Notes: a model not told the origin generated them from the sequence alone. A stretch of DNA of 64,000 nt from Sphingomonas lenta (GCF_002288825.1 NZ_NSLI01000002.1:186001-250000); one strand, 5' to 3'. Shown: positions 50,884 to 60,887, numbered from the stretch's first letter. Translations and numbers: made by a program.

Positions 50884-51875
50884 ATCTCCACGACGAGCTT
50901 ACCGATCGCGCCGCGGGCGGCCATCTTGGCGATGGCGTCGCCGCCGCGCTCGAGCGGGAAGGTCTCGGTCACGCGCGGGTTGATCTTGCCCTGCTCCCAG
51001 AGGCGGAACAGGTGGTCGATGTGCGCCTGGTTGGCCTGCGGGTCGCGCGCGGCGAACGCCCCCCAGAAGACGCCGCACACGTCGCAGCTCTTCAGCAGCG
51101 TGAGGTTGAGCGGCAGCTTGGGGATGCCGGCCGGGAAGCCGACCACCAAGTAGCGCCCTTCCCACGCGATCGAGCGCAGCGCCGGCTCGCAATAATCGCC
51201 GCCGACGGGGTCGTAGATGACGTCAGCGCCTTGGGGGCCGACCGCGGCCTTGAACTGGTCGGCGAGCGCTTTGGACTGTTCCTTGTCGAACGGCGCGCGG
51301 GGGTAGACGATAGCCTCGTCCGCGCCCGCTTGGCGCGCGGCTTCGGCCTTCTCGTCGGACGAGACCGCGGCCACGACGCGCGCGCCGAACGCCTTGCCGA
51401 GCTCGATCGCGGCCAAGCCGACGCCGCCCGCCGCGCCGAGGACGAGCAACGTCTGCCCCTCCTTCAACTTGCCGCGGTCGAGCAGCGCGTGGATCGTCGT
51501 GCCGTAGGTGAGCACGAGCGACGCGCCCTCCGCGAAGCTGCGGCCCTCCGGCAGACGGAACATGCGGGTCGGGTCGAGCGCGATCTTCTCGACGAGGCCG
51601 CCGTTGCCGATCGTGCCCATGATGCGGTCGCCCGTCGACCAGCCCTGGACGCCCTCGCCCACCGCCTCCACGACGCCGGCGATCTCGCCGCCGGGCGCGA
51701 AGGGGCGCGGCGGTTTGAACTGGTACTTGTCCTCGATGATGAGGACGTCGGGGTAGTTGATGGCGCAGGCCTTGACCGCGACCAGTACTTGGCCGGGGCT
51801 AGGCATCGGGTCGGGAAGCTCGCTCAGCTCCAGCGTCTCCGGCCCGCCCACCTGCTTCGACAGCAACGCCCGCAT
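50880..51875 (-). CDS. NADPH:quinone oxidoreductase (zinc-type MDR superfamily)
   Basis: 331 aa. MDR fold: N-terminal ALLSKQVGGPETLELSELPDP, ACAINYPDVLII, and the nucleotide motif LGAAGGVGLAAIELGK. No zinc-binding Cys set is visible, so it belongs to the QOR (zeta-crystallin-like) group. It reduces quinones or enones with NADPH. First gene of a two-gene unit with the hydrolase. Confidence 0.9.
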   Translation of the reverse strand: MRALLSKQVGGPETLELSELPDPMPSPGQVLVAVKACAINYPDVLIIEDKYQFKPPRPFAPGGEIAGVVEAVGEGVQGWSTGDRIMGTIGNGGLVEKIALDPTRMFRLPEGRSFAEGASLVLTYGTTIHALLDRGKLKEGQTLLVLGAAGGVGLAAIELGKAFGARVVAAVSSDEKAEAARQAGADEAIVYPRAPFDKEQSKALADQFKAAVGPQGADVIYDPVGGDYCEPALRSIAWEGRYLVVGFPAGIPKLPLNLTLLKSCDVCGVFWGAFAARDPQANQAHIDHLFRLWEQGKINPRVTETFPLERGGDAIAKMAARGAIGKLVVEM

Positions 51876-51943
51876 TCGCCTTCTCCCGTGCGACCTCTTA
51901 TCCGGGCGCGCTCTTGCCAGCGACGGGGCCGCCGCGTCCAGTC

Positions 51944-52783
51944 CTACTCCGCAGCTTGCGGGAAGGCGGGAAGCTTAGCGACGTCGGCGGGCTCGTGCTG
52001 GATCACCACCGTCGCCTTGAGGTTCGCCGCCATGCGCTTGAACCGGTCGAGCGACGCCAGCGTATCGGCGCGGTTGGTGTTGAAGCTCGGCACGCCGTTC
52101 GTGTCGTAATTGCGCTGGAAATGCGCGAGGTCGCCGGTCAGGAGCACGTTGCCGCGCCCCCGCAGCCGCACCAGCAACGCATGGTGGCCGGGCGTGTGGC
52201 CGGGCGTGTCGATCATCACCACGCTGCCATCGCCGAACACGTCCTTGTCGCCCGTGACCTGCTCGACCTTGCCGCCGCCCGACACCCAGGGCGCGAGCGG
52301 CGCCGGGTCGACGCCGCGCGCCGGGGTCGGCGCGCTGACCGCGGCCCAGTCGCCTGCGCCGATCAGTAAAGTCGCGCCCGGGAAGTCACGCGCCTGGCCG
52401 GTGTGGTCGGCATGGTAGTGGCTGATGCCGATGCGCGTCACGCGTGCGGGATCGACGCCTAAGTCGCGGAGCTGCTCGACGACGGTGCGCTCGAGCCGGA
52501 TCGGCGCCTTGGGATCATTGCGCGTCGCCGCTGCGTAGCCCGTGTCCCAAATCATCGCGTCCTGGCCGTGGCGGATCAGGTAGCAGCTCGCCACCAGCGG
52601 CATCTTCACGCCGTCATAGGCGTGCGTGTCGGAGAAAGCGGCGACGTCGCGCGGCCCCTTGGACTGGCCGCAGTCGAGCCGCGTCAGCGACACCTTGGAG
52701 CCAAGCGTCTGCGCCCCCACCGAATAAGCCGCGACGCCGCTCACGACGCAGCCGAATACCAACGCGAACAACGCACGTTTCAT
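51944..52783 (-). CDS. Exported MBL-fold protein, N-acyl-homoserine-lactonase (AttM/AiiA)-like
   Basis: 279 aa from ATG 52783 with a signal peptide (ALFALVFGCVVSGVAAYSVGAQ). Metal motif SHYHADHTG (HxHxDH), TPGHTPGHHAL, LTGDLAH and QHEP supply the dinuclear zinc ligands. The layout matches AHL lactonases of the AttM group, but an exported form could act on other lactones. No LuxI/LuxR pair is nearby. Confidence 0.85.
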   Translation of the reverse strand: MKRALFALVFGCVVSGVAAYSVGAQTLGSKVSLTRLDCGQSKGPRDVAAFSDTHAYDGVKMPLVASCYLIRHGQDAMIWDTGYAAATRNDPKAPIRLERTVVEQLRDLGVDPARVTRIGISHYHADHTGQARDFPGATLLIGAGDWAAVSAPTPARGVDPAPLAPWVSGGGKVEQVTGDKDVFGDGSVVMIDTPGHTPGHHALLVRLRGRGNVLLTGDLAHFQRNYDTNGVPSFNTNRADTLASLDRFKRMAANLKATVVIQHEPADVAKLPAFPQAAE

Positions 52784-52959
52784 GATCGAAGTCCCCACCC
52801 ACCCCATGAAGCACGCCGGCCCCTCACCGGCGCGTTCAAGCTCTTGGTTAACGGGTGTTTCGGGGGGCGCAAGCGGTGCTTCCTCGTCGCTCCGTCGCGA
52901 AACGCTGGCCGGCGTGAGCGGCTGCGCCTAGCCGTGCTCGAAATGCGGGGAGATGCCGA

Positions 52960-53907
52960 ATGCGGACGGGAACCAAGATGCTCGCCGGACTGGCCGCGCT
53001 GATCACGATCGCGAACGGTCCGGCCGAGCCGGACGCGGCTACGCGGGCGCACAGCTTCGACGTGCTGCTGCGGCGGCTGGATCATTATGTCTTCCCGGAG
53101 AAGGCACCGGCGATCCGCGCGCGTTTGGAGGCCAACAAGGCCCGCCACCTCGCGCAGTCGGACACGGCCGCATTCATTAAGTCGGTCAACGCCGACCTGC
53201 TCGCGGCGTCGAACGACAAGCATCTTCACCTCTTCCTGCACGACGGCAAGCCTCCGCCCGCGGACCGTGCCGAGACGAATTACGGCATCCGGCGCGTCGA
53301 ACGCCTGGCGAACGGCGCAGGACTGATCGAGCTGACCGGCTTCAGCGGCGACCACAGATCGGTCGGGGCGGTCGATGCGGCGATGGACCGCCTGCGCGGC
53401 GCGCGGGCGCTGGTGATCGACCTGCGCGCGAACGGCGGCGGCGGGCAGGCGGCGATGTACCGGCTGCTGGGACATCTCTTCCCCGAAAAAGTCGAGCTGA
53501 ACGGCATCGCCTGGCGGGAGTGCGTCAATCCGCAAGCGGAATGGGGTCGAAGCTGCCGCCACGGACCGAGGCGAATCGAGCGGGCGTTCACCGACACGCC
53601 CGCCAGCCCAGCATTCCCCACGCAGCCCGTCTATGTCCTCACGTCCAAGGCCAGCTTCTCGGCGGCGGAGGCGGTCGCCTATGAGCTGAAGGTGCGCGGG
53701 CGCGGCATCGTCGTCGGTGAGACCAGTGGTGGCGGCGGCAACCCTAGCGCCGGCATGGACCTGGAGAGCCCGATCGTGATGGTCGTGCCAATCGGCGTCA
53801 TGCACGAGGTGGTGAAAGGACCTGGCTGGGAGGGCAAGGGCGTCGTGCCCGACATAGCGACGCCGGCCGCCGATGCGGAAGCGGCGGCGCTGAAGGCGCT
53901 CGGCTAA
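52960..53907 (+). CDS. S41-family peptidase, IRBP-like, exported
   Basis: 315 aa. N-terminal signal (MLAGLAALITIANGPAEP). The N-domain LLRRLDHYVFPEKAPAIRARL is the helical part that precedes the tail-specific protease fold. RALVIDLRANGGGGQAAMYRLL and TSKASFSAAEAVAYELK carry the likely catalytic Ser, and VVGETSGGGGNPSAG follows. The PDZ domain usual in CtpA is absent, as in interphotoreceptor-retinoid-binding-protein-type members. Substrate unknown. Confidence 0.87.
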   Translation: MRTGTKMLAGLAALITIANGPAEPDAATRAHSFDVLLRRLDHYVFPEKAPAIRARLEANKARHLAQSDTAAFIKSVNADLLAASNDKHLHLFLHDGKPPPADRAETNYGIRRVERLANGAGLIELTGFSGDHRSVGAVDAAMDRLRGARALVIDLRANGGGGQAAMYRLLGHLFPEKVELNGIAWRECVNPQAEWGRSCRHGPRRIERAFTDTPASPAFPTQPVYVLTSKASFSAAEAVAYELKVRGRGIVVGETSGGGGNPSAGMDLESPIVMVVPIGVMHEVVKGPGWEGKGVVPDIATPAADAEAAALKALG

Positions 53908-54854
53908 CCTTCCTTGGGCGAGACGTAGTCGGCGTCGTGCGCGAAGGGCAGCGGCGCCCCCGTCCGCAGCGCGTCCAGTACGGCGGCGAAGTCCGTGCGG
54001 GCGCGCCAGCCTAGGCGACGCTCGGCATGGCCGGCGTCGTACACGCGGTCGATCGCGCTCGGCAGGCGCCAGCCGCGACGGGCGTACAGATCAGCGGCTT
54101 CGGGGAAGTAGCGCGCGATCACGGCGGGGGCGTCGCGGCGCAGCTCGGCCGCATCCTCTCGCGAAAAAGGCGTCGGTGCGGAGAGGATGAAGGTGTCGAA
54201 GCCCAGCTCGGGCGCACGTTCCAGTGCCACGAGGTGGGCGTCGGCCGCGTCCTCGACGGTCAGGCGGCGGTGCAGCAGCTCGTTCGCCTTCATGTTCTCG
54301 CCCGACAGCGTGCGGTGCGTGTCGTCCTCCTCCGGGAAGAAGCGGCCAGTGCGGAGGATCAGGATGGACAGGCCCTGCTCCTCGTGGATGAGGCGGCAGA
54401 GGCGCTCGGCGGCGAGTTTGGTCACGCCGTAGATGTTGCGGGGTAGCAGGGGCGCAAGCGCTTCGTCGACCCATGCCGCCTCGCCGCCCCTGCCCTCGCG
54501 GATGGCGCGGCTGATCATCAGCGACGTGGTGGAGGTGAAGAGGAAGCGATCGCAGCCGGCGGTCACCGCCACCTCCAGCAGGTTGAGCGTGCCCGTGACG
54601 TTGACGTCGATGAACGCCTGGCGCGGGTAGCGGGCGATGTCCGGCTTGTGCAGCGCGGCGGCGTGGACCACCGCCTCCGGTCGGCGCGCCGCGAACGCCT
54701 GCTCGACGGCGGCGCGGTCGGCGACCGAGGCGACCACCTGCGTATGCTCGCCGGGCGCCACGTCGAAGCCGATGACCTCATGACCCGCGCGCGCCAGCAA
54801 GGGCGCGAGATAGCGGCCGAGCCAGCCGGAGGAACCGGTCAGGAGGACGCGCAC
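53904..54854 (-). CDS. NAD-dependent epimerase/dehydratase family protein
   Basis: 316 aa from GTG 54854, 4 nt after the GST stop. Extended SDR with TGSSGWLGRYL, catalytic Tyr/Lys in YGVTKLAAERL and Ser/Thr in FTSTTSL. Substrate pocket residues do not identify the sugar or metabolite. The frame is open further upstream but that part overlaps the GST gene and is not credible. Confidence 0.85.
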   Translation of the reverse strand: MRVLLTGSSGWLGRYLAPLLARAGHEVIGFDVAPGEHTQVVASVADRAAVEQAFAARRPEAVVHAAALHKPDIARYPRQAFIDVNVTGTLNLLEVAVTAGCDRFLFTSTTSLMISRAIREGRGGEAAWVDEALAPLLPRNIYGVTKLAAERLCRLIHEEQGLSILILRTGRFFPEEDDTHRTLSGENMKANELLHRRLTVEDAADAHLVALERAPELGFDTFILSAPTPFSREDAAELRRDAPAVIARYFPEAADLYARRGWRLPSAIDRVYDAGHAERRLGWRARTDFAAVLDALRTGAPLPFAHDADYVSPKEG

Positions 54855-54858
54855 AGGT

Positions 54859-55545
54859 CTAGCGCGAACGGTGGTCGGCGACGATGCGGCCCGTGGCCGC
54901 GAGCTCGGTCTCGTGGCTCTCTTCGCGCCAGGATTCGGTGAGCGCCTGAGCCTCCCAGTCGAGCATCGCGGGATGCGCCAAGACGTGCTCGACCCAGCGC
55001 CGGCCGGGCTCGCCGACGTGGAGGTCGTAGGTGCGGACGCGGTAGGCGACGGGTGCGTAGAAGGCGTCGACGACCGAGAAGTCGGGCCCGGCGAGCCCGG
55101 GGCCGCCGAACCGCTCCAGCCCCTCTGCCCAGAGCTCGGCGATGCGGGCGACGTCCCGCTCCAGCGCGGGCGAGCCCGGCGCGGGATCGACACGGACGCC
55201 GACGTTCATGGTGCGCTCGTTGCGGAGCGCCGCGAAGCCGCCATGCATCTCGCACACGGCCGAATAGGCCCAGGCGCGCGCGCCCTCGTCTCGCGGCCAT
55301 ACGCCCGGATGCCGTTCGGCGAGGTAGAGCGCGATGCCGAGCGAATCCCAGACGGTGTGCTCGCCGTCGAGGAGGACGGGCACTTGCCCTGTGGGCGAGA
55401 AGGCGCGGAACGCGGCCCAGTTGTCGTCGGATGCGAAGGGCTCGACGCGGTCCTCGAACGGAATGCCGAGCCCGCGCATCAGCAGCCAGGGGCGGAGCGA
55501 CCAGCTGGAGTAATTGCGGTTAGCGGTGACGAGGACGTAGCCCAT
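54859..55545 (-). CDS. Glutathione S-transferase family protein
   Basis: 228 aa. Thioredoxin-like N-domain with NRNYSSWSLRPWLLMRG (catalytic Ser/Tyr region), FSPTGQVPVLLDG with the cis-Pro, and DSLGIALYLAERH. An all-helical C-domain follows. It probably conjugates or reduces a small electrophile with glutathione. 4 nt before the CoA-transferase subunit B gene. Confidence 0.9.
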   Translation of the reverse strand: MGYVLVTANRNYSSWSLRPWLLMRGLGIPFEDRVEPFASDDNWAAFRAFSPTGQVPVLLDGEHTVWDSLGIALYLAERHPGVWPRDEGARAWAYSAVCEMHGGFAALRNERTMNVGVRVDPAPGSPALERDVARIAELWAEGLERFGGPGLAGPDFSVVDAFYAPVAYRVRTYDLHVGEPGRRWVEHVLAHPAMLDWEAQALTESWREESHETELAATGRIVADHRSR

Positions 55546-55549
55546 GCGG

Positions 55550-56185
55550 CTACGCCTCGTACCGCGCGGTCGTCTTCGCCTTCACCTCGTCCGCGGTCAC
55601 GCCGGGCGCGAGCTCGATCAGCTTGAACGGCGACTGGTGGTCCGGCCGCTGGAACATCGCTAGGTCGGTGATGATCATGTCCACGACGTTCTTGCCGGTG
55701 AGCGGCAGCGTGCAGGCGGGGATGAACTTGGGGTCGCCGTTCTTGGACGTGTGCTCCATCACGACGATGATCTTCTTGACGCCCGCGACCAAGTCCATGG
55801 CGCCGCCCATGCCCTTGATCATCTTGCCGGGGATCATCCAGTTGGCGATGTCGCCGTTCTCCGCCACCTCCATCGCGCCCAAGACCGTCAGGTCGATATG
55901 GCCGCCGCGGATCATGGCGAAGCTGTCGCTGGACGAGAAATAGACCGACTGGGGCAGCTCGGAGATGGTCTGCTTGCCGGCGTTGATGAGGTCGGGGTCG
56001 ACCTCGTCCTCGTACGGGAACGGGCCGATGCCGAGCATGCCGTTCTCCGACTGGAGCGTGACGGTCATGCCTTCGGGTATGTTGTTCGCCACCAGCGTCG
56101 GGATACCGATGCCGAGGTTGACGTAGAAGCCGTCGCGCAGCTCCTTGGCGGCGCGGGCGGCCATCTGGTCGCGGGTCCAAGGCAT
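55550..56185 (-). CDS. scoB: 3-oxoacid CoA-transferase subunit B
   Basis: 211 aa. [17 protein letters not shown], the catalytic Glu in [11 protein letters not shown], and [19 protein letters not shown] are typical of SCOT subunit B. With subunit A it moves CoA between succinyl-CoA and acetoacetate. Its ATG overlaps the stop of an unrelated exported protein that is inserted between the subunits (TGATG). Confidence 0.94.
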   Translation of the reverse strand: MPWTRDQMAARAAKELRDGFYVNLGIGIPTLVANNIPEGMTVTLQSENGMLGIGPFPYEDEVDPDLINAGKQTISELPQSVYFSSSDSFAMIRGGHIDLTVLGAMEVAENGDIANWMIPGKMIKGMGGAMDLVAGVKKIIVVMEHTSKNGDPKFIPACTLPLTGKNVVDMIITDLAMFQRPDHQSPFKLIELAPGVTADEVKAKTTARYEA

Positions 56186-56802
56186 CAGCGGGCATCCTTA
56201 CGTTGGTGAAAGCCGTCGAAGATCGCCTTGCGCGTCAGGAACTGCTCGCGCGTGACGGACGGGTCGGACAGCAACATGCAAGCGTTCAGCACCGCGACGG
56301 GTCGTTCAAAGCTCCAGTCCTCGAACGGCTCGTCGGCGGCACCGCGCTCCACGGTAGGGGAGGAACGGGCGGCGGCGGAGAACGCCGTGATTGCTTCCGA
56401 GCCGGCCTCGGCAAAGAGCGGTCCGGCGGCAGCGTCCAACGCGTCCCTGATCCGATTGTGGTAGATCGTGATCACGCCGGCGTTCCATCCCAGCGCCATG
56501 CGCGACGCGAGCACCTCGTCGGGTACGACCTGTCGCATCGTCGAGATCAGCGCGGCACGATAAGCGGGTCCGTACCGCGCGACGACGGCCGATCGCGCGT
56601 TCCGCAGGTTCGCACACCATCGGCGCACGCCGATACGCTCCAGCTCGCTTCGTGCGGCCGCATTATTGACCATCCGCTCATCGATGTGCCGCTGAAACAG
56701 GTGATCGCCGCCGCCGAGATAAGCGACGCGTTCGTCGGGCACGGGAGCGGTCGGCTGCTGCACACTCGCCAACGCTACGATGAGAGCGAGTGCGCCCGTC
56801 AC
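56185..56802 (-). CDS. Exported hypothetical protein inserted between CoA-transferase subunits
   Basis: 205 aa. N-terminal signal ([15 protein letters not shown]). The mature part is mostly helical, with [40 protein letters not shown] and [17 protein letters not shown]; two cysteines. Not recognised. It is 5 nt after scoA and overlaps scoB by 1 nt, so it is co-transcribed with the enzyme but has no obvious link to it. Confidence 0.65.
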   Translation of the reverse strand: MTGALALIVALASVQQPTAPVPDERVAYLGGGDHLFQRHIDERMVNNAAARSELERIGVRRWCANLRNARSAVVARYGPAYRAALISTMRQVVPDEVLASRMALGWNAGVITIYHNRIRDALDAAAGPLFAEAGSEAITAFSAAARSSPTVERGAADEPFEDWSFERPVAVLNACMLLSDPSVTREQFLTRKAIFDGFHQRKDAR

Positions 56803-56807
56803 GGCGG

Positions 56808-57515
56808 TTACGCCGCCTCCCTTTCACGGACGGTGCGAAACTCAATCTTCTTTTCGTACGGCGCGCCGACGATCATGCGCTTCACGTAGATGCCAGGCAA
56901 GTGGATGCAGTCGGGGTCGAAGCTGCCGACGGGTACGACCTCCTCCACCTCGGCGACGCAGATCTTCCCAGCCGTCGCCATGGGTTGGTTGAAGTTCCTC
57001 GCGGTCTTTCTGAAGACCAGGTTGCCGCTCTCGTCGGCCTTCCAGCCCTTGATGATCGACAGGTCGGCGCGGATGCCGCGCTCGAGGATATACTCCTCGC
57101 CGTCGAAGATCTTCACCTCCTTGCCCTCGGCCACCAGCGTGCCGACGCCCGTCTTGGTGTAGAAGCCGGGGATGCCTGCGCCGCCCGCGCGGCAGCGCTC
57201 GGCGAGCGTGCCCTGCGGGCAGAACTCCACCTCCAGCTCGCCGGACAGGTACTGGCGCTCGAACTCCTTATTCTCGCCGACGTACGACGAGATCATCTTC
57301 TTGACCTGGCGCGAGCGGAGCAGCTTGCCCAACCCTTCATTGTCGATGCCGGCGTTGTTGGAGGCGATCGTCAGGCCGGTAACGCCGCTCGCCTGGATGG
57401 CGTCGATCAGCCGCTCCGGGATGCCGCATAAGCCGAAGCCGCCCGCGCAGATCGTCATGCCGTCGTGGAGCAACCCGTCGAGCGCGGCGGCGGCGTGGGG
57501 GTAGAGCTTGTTCAT
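56808..57515 (-). CDS. scoA: 3-oxoacid CoA-transferase subunit A
   Basis: 235 aa. [23 protein letters not shown] (the CoA-binding GGFGLCG), [42 protein letters not shown] are the family blocks. Partner of scoB, with one foreign gene between them. Role in acetoacetate/ketone body or short-chain acyl-CoA metabolism. Confidence 0.94.
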   Translation of the reverse strand: MNKLYPHAAAALDGLLHDGMTICAGGFGLCGIPERLIDAIQASGVTGLTIASNNAGIDNEGLGKLLRSRQVKKMISSYVGENKEFERQYLSGELEVEFCPQGTLAERCRAGGAGIPGFYTKTGVGTLVAEGKEVKIFDGEEYILERGIRADLSIIKGWKADESGNLVFRKTARNFNQPMATAGKICVAEVEEVVPVGSFDPDCIHLPGIYVKRMIVGAPYEKKIEFRTVREREAA

Positions 57516-57580
57516 GCGGCGTCCCTCCTGGGCCGCGGCGATAGCGACGCGCGGGCGAACGCGTCAAGGTGAATGGCGGT

Positions 57581-58228
57581 TCAGGTTCTGAGCGCGCCCG
57601 GCTCGACACCCAGCACCCGTTCCAGCTCTTCGAGCGCCTGCTCCTCTCCCGACACCTTGATCGCGGCCATGCCCATCGCCGCAGCGGGTTTGCAGTTGAT
57701 GCCGAGGTCGTCGAGGTACACGCACTCCGCCGCGGGCACGCCGAGCGCGTCGGTCATCATAGCATAGATGCGCGGGTCGGGCTTGCGGACGCCGATTTTG
57801 CTCGACTCGATTACCCGGTCGAAGCGGGCGAGGACGGCGGCGACCGCCTGCGCCTTGGTGGGGTCGCCGTGCATGTCCGCGGGCACGTTGTTGGTGATGC
57901 AGCCGAGCGCGTAGCCGTGCGCCTTCAGCCGATCGATCGCGGCGACCATGCGCGGGCGGATGTCGCCCGCGAGCACCGCGAGCACGTCGCTCCCGCGCAA
58001 CTCGTGGCCGAGCCGGGCCGCCTCTTCCGAGAACAGCCGGTCGAACATGGCGGCGTCGATCTCCGCGCGCTCGAAGCGGGCCCAGGCGTTCGAGTCCGGG
58101 TCGGCGGCGTTGATGCGGCGGATCAGGTCGCGGGGCAGGCCGCGCTCGCCTTCCAAGCGGTTGAACGCTTCGAACGGCGAGGTCGTAACGACGCCGCCGA
58201 AGTCGAAGATGACGGCGCGGTACGTCAC
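57581..58228 (-). CDS. HAD-superfamily hydrolase, subfamily IA
   Basis: 215 aa from GTG 58228, which overlaps the SMP-30 stop by 4 nt (GTGA). HAD motif I FDFGGVV (Asp nucleophile), ITNNVP (motif II), the Lys in KIGVRKPDPRIY (motif III) and LDDLGINCKPA (motif IV). Resembles epoxide-hydrolase N-domain / acyl-CoA dehydrogenase-type HAD phosphatases; substrate unknown. Confidence 0.88.
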   Translation of the reverse strand: MTYRAVIFDFGGVVTTSPFEAFNRLEGERGLPRDLIRRINAADPDSNAWARFERAEIDAAMFDRLFSEEAARLGHELRGSDVLAVLAGDIRPRMVAAIDRLKAHGYALGCITNNVPADMHGDPTKAQAVAAVLARFDRVIESSKIGVRKPDPRIYAMMTDALGVPAAECVYLDDLGINCKPAAAMGMAAIKVSGEEQALEELERVLGVEPGALRT

Positions 58229-59142
58229 TGGTGCGCGAGCCTGAGGCCCGGGCGCGGCCAGCGGCACTTCACCAGCCGGCCGGTGCCGGACAGCGTAATG
58301 TATGCGTCGCGCATGTCCTCGCCGCCGAAGCAGATGTTGGTGGTGAACGGGTCGTCGGTCGGCACGAACTCGACCAACTCGCCTTCCGGGCTGACGACGC
58401 TGATGCCGCACTCACCGATGGTGGCGACGCAAATATTGCCGTTCTCCTCGACCGCAAGCGAGTCGAAGAACTTGTAGCCGCCGGGCCGGTAGAGCGGCAC
58501 GCCGGGGCCGCCGAGCGCCGGCGTCGTGTCGACCTCTCCGGGCGCGAGGACGTCGTAGGCGCGCAGGCGGCAGGTGTAGGTCTCGGCGGCGTAGAGGCAG
58601 CGACCGTCGGGCGAGAGGCCGATGCCGTTCGGGTTCTCGGATGGGAAAATCACCTCGCACAGCGAGCCGCCATCGGCTCGGGCGTAGAAAATGCCCGTGA
58701 TATCGCGGGTTCGCTCGCGGTTCTTGCCATGGTCCGTAAACCAGAAGCCGCCGTGAGCGTCGAACACCAGGTCGTTGGGGCCGCGGAGCGTGCAGCCGAA
58801 GTCGCCGTCCTTGTAAAGCGTCTCGACATGACCCGTGCTCAAGTCGATGCGCTCAATCCGGCCGCCGGAATAGTCGTCGGGCTGGCCATGCGGGATGAGC
58901 AGGTCACCCAATTCGGCGTAGCGGAAGCCGCCATTGTTGCAGCAGTAGAGCTTGCCGTCAGGCCCGAGCGCGAGGCCGTTCGGTCCGCCGCCGGGCTCGG
59001 CGACGGTCTCGGTCGAGCCGTCCGGCTGGACGCGTGTGACGCGGCCGGCGGCGATCTCGACCAAGGTGACGCTCCCGTCCGACATAGCGACGGGTCCTTC
59101 GGGAAAGCGCAGGCCGGACGCGACGGTGGTGAAGTCGTACAT
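58225..59142 (-). CDS. SMP-30/gluconolactonase-family protein
   Basis: 305 aa. Six-bladed propeller with FPEGPVAMSDGSV (metal Glu), GPNGLALGPDGKLY, GPNDLVFDAHGGFWFTD and NPNGIGLSPDGRCLY, which carry the metal-binding Asn/Asp set. It probably hydrolyses a sugar or aromatic lactone. Translationally coupled to the HAD gene. Confidence 0.9.
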   Translation of the reverse strand: MYDFTTVASGLRFPEGPVAMSDGSVTLVEIAAGRVTRVQPDGSTETVAEPGGGPNGLALGPDGKLYCCNNGGFRYAELGDLLIPHGQPDDYSGGRIERIDLSTGHVETLYKDGDFGCTLRGPNDLVFDAHGGFWFTDHGKNRERTRDITGIFYARADGGSLCEVIFPSENPNGIGLSPDGRCLYAAETYTCRLRAYDVLAPGEVDTTPALGGPGVPLYRPGGYKFFDSLAVEENGNICVATIGECGISVVSPEGELVEFVPTDDPFTTNICFGGEDMRDAYITLSGTGRLVKCRWPRPGLRLAHQ

Positions 59143-59208
59143 AGCCTCTCCTTGCCCTTCGTCCCGGGCTAGGCGATGCGGGCCGGAGAAGAAAGCGGGA
59201 GGATGCGG

Positions 59209-60846
59209 ATGCGTACGGGCGGACGGATGTTAGTCGATCAGCTGGTGATCCAGGGTTGCGAGCGCATCTTCACCGTACCGGGCGAGAGCTTCCTGGCCGT
59301 ACTCGACGCGCTGCATGACGTGCCTGAAATCCAGACCGTGGTGTGTCGGCAAGAAGGCGGGGTCGCCTTCATGGCCTGCGCCGACGGGACTCTGACCGGG
59401 CGGCCGGGCGTCGCTTTCGTGACGCGCGGCCCGGGGGCGACCAATGCGTCGATCGGGGTGCATGTGGCGCGTCAAGACAGCCAGCCGATGATCCTGTTCA
59501 TCGGCGACGTCGACCGCGGCACGCGCGACCGCGAGGCGTTCCAGGAGATCGACTTCCAGGCGATGTTCGCGCCCTTGGCGAAGTGGGCGGCGCGGATCGA
59601 CGATGCACGGCGCATCCCGGAATATGTCGCGCGGGCTTACGCGACGGCGATGAACGGGCGGCCGGGGCCGGTGGTGCTGGCGCTGCCGGAGGACATGCTG
59701 CTGGACCAGGTGAAGGCGGTAGACCGGCCGCGGGTGGAACGCGCCGTCCAGGCCTGCGACCCCATAACGATGTGCGACTTGGGCGGGCTGGTCGGCGGGG
59801 CGGAGCGGCCGATGGCTATTATCGGCGGGGCAGGCTGGAACGCGAGGGCGGCGAGCGATTTCGCGCATTGGGCGGAGCGGTCCGGCATACCCGTCGCCGC
59901 GGCGTTCCGGCGGCAGGACGCGGTGCCGAACGACTGCGCGGTCTGGGCGGGCAATCTGGGCTATGGACCTAATCCTAAGCTGGTGCAGCGCGTACGCGAC
60001 GCCGACCTGCTCCTCGTCGTGGGACCGCGGCTCGGCGAGGCGACGACGGACGGTTATCAGCTCGTCACGCCGGATCATCCTGGGCAGAGGCTGGTGCACG
60101 TTCATCCCGACCCCGAGGAGTTGAACAGCGCCTATCGCGCCGACGTGGCGATCTGCGCGGGGATGGCCGAGTTCGCGGATGCGGTGCTGGCGATCGACGT
60201 GGAGCCCTTCTCCACCGGAACCGACGCCCATGCGGAGTGGCTGGACTGGTCCACGCCCCGCCCGCGCGAGGGCGTCGCGCTTGATCTGGGTCCGTGCGTC
60301 GCCGCGATGCGCGAGCGGCTGCCTGCGGACACGATCATCTGCAACGGGGCGGGCAACTTCTCGGGATGGTGGCACCGCTACTGGCGCTATGCCGGGCCGG
60401 GTACGCAACTCGCGCCGACGGCGGGAGCGATGGGGTACGGCGTGCCGGCTGCGGTGGCGGGGTCGCTCCGGCATCCGGAACGGACGGTCGTCGCGCTGGC
60501 GGGGGACGGCGACTTCCTGATGAACGGACAGGAGCTGGCGACCGCGGTCCAGTACGGCGCGTCGATGCTGGTGCTGGTGATCGACAACGGCGCGTACGGC
60601 ACGATCCGCATGCACCAGGAGCGCGAGTTTCCGGGCCGGGTGTCTGGGACGGGGCTCCACAATCCCGACTTCGCAGCGCTGGCGCGCGCATTCGGCGCTT
60701 ACGCCGAGACGGTGGAGCGCACGGAGGAGTTCGCGCCGGCGCTGGAGCGCGCGATGGCGGAACCGGGCGTGCGGCTGCTGGACCTGAGGACGGACGTGGA
60801 GGTAATCACGCCAGGAACGACGTTGGACGCGATCAGGGCGAGGTAG
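59209..60846 (+). CDS. Thiamine-pyrophosphate-dependent enzyme (acetolactate-synthase-like)
   Basis: 545 aa from ATG 59209, with GGGAGG 6 nt upstream; ATG 59203 and 59176 are alternatives. The activator Glu is in FTVPGESFLAVLDAL. The TPP motif GDGDFLMNGQELATAVQYGA...IDNGAYGT is the usual GDG-N pattern. The middle domain with GGAGWN is the Rossmann-like TPP_enzyme_M. It is a carboligase or decarboxylase of the acetolactate synthase / benzoylformate decarboxylase type, with no regulatory subunit adjacent. Substrate unknown. Confidence 0.88.
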   Translation: MRTGGRMLVDQLVIQGCERIFTVPGESFLAVLDALHDVPEIQTVVCRQEGGVAFMACADGTLTGRPGVAFVTRGPGATNASIGVHVARQDSQPMILFIGDVDRGTRDREAFQEIDFQAMFAPLAKWAARIDDARRIPEYVARAYATAMNGRPGPVVLALPEDMLLDQVKAVDRPRVERAVQACDPITMCDLGGLVGGAERPMAIIGGAGWNARAASDFAHWAERSGIPVAAAFRRQDAVPNDCAVWAGNLGYGPNPKLVQRVRDADLLLVVGPRLGEATTDGYQLVTPDHPGQRLVHVHPDPEELNSAYRADVAICAGMAEFADAVLAIDVEPFSTGTDAHAEWLDWSTPRPREGVALDLGPCVAAMRERLPADTIICNGAGNFSGWWHRYWRYAGPGTQLAPTAGAMGYGVPAAVAGSLRHPERTVVALAGDGDFLMNGQELATAVQYGASMLVLVIDNGAYGTIRMHQEREFPGRVSGTGLHNPDFAALARAFGAYAETVERTEEFAPALERAMAEPGVRLLDLRTDVEVITPGTTLDAIRAR

Positions 60847-60854
60847 TGCGCGAG

Positions 60855-60887
60855 CCCATCACCCCGGCTCGCGGCCGGGGTGATGGG
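60855..60887. terminator. Perfect 14-bp hairpin E between convergent genes
   Basis: CCCATCACCCCGGC (60855-60868) and GCCGGGGTGATGGG (60874-60887) pair perfectly around TCGCG. It shares the TCACCCCGG core with repeats A-D and sits between two convergent genes, so it can serve as a two-way terminator. Confidence 0.7.

Noticed and set aside
54855..55193. N-terminal extension of the epimerase gene
   Set aside because: It lies wholly inside the GST gene in another frame and is Arg/Ser/Pro-rich noise.
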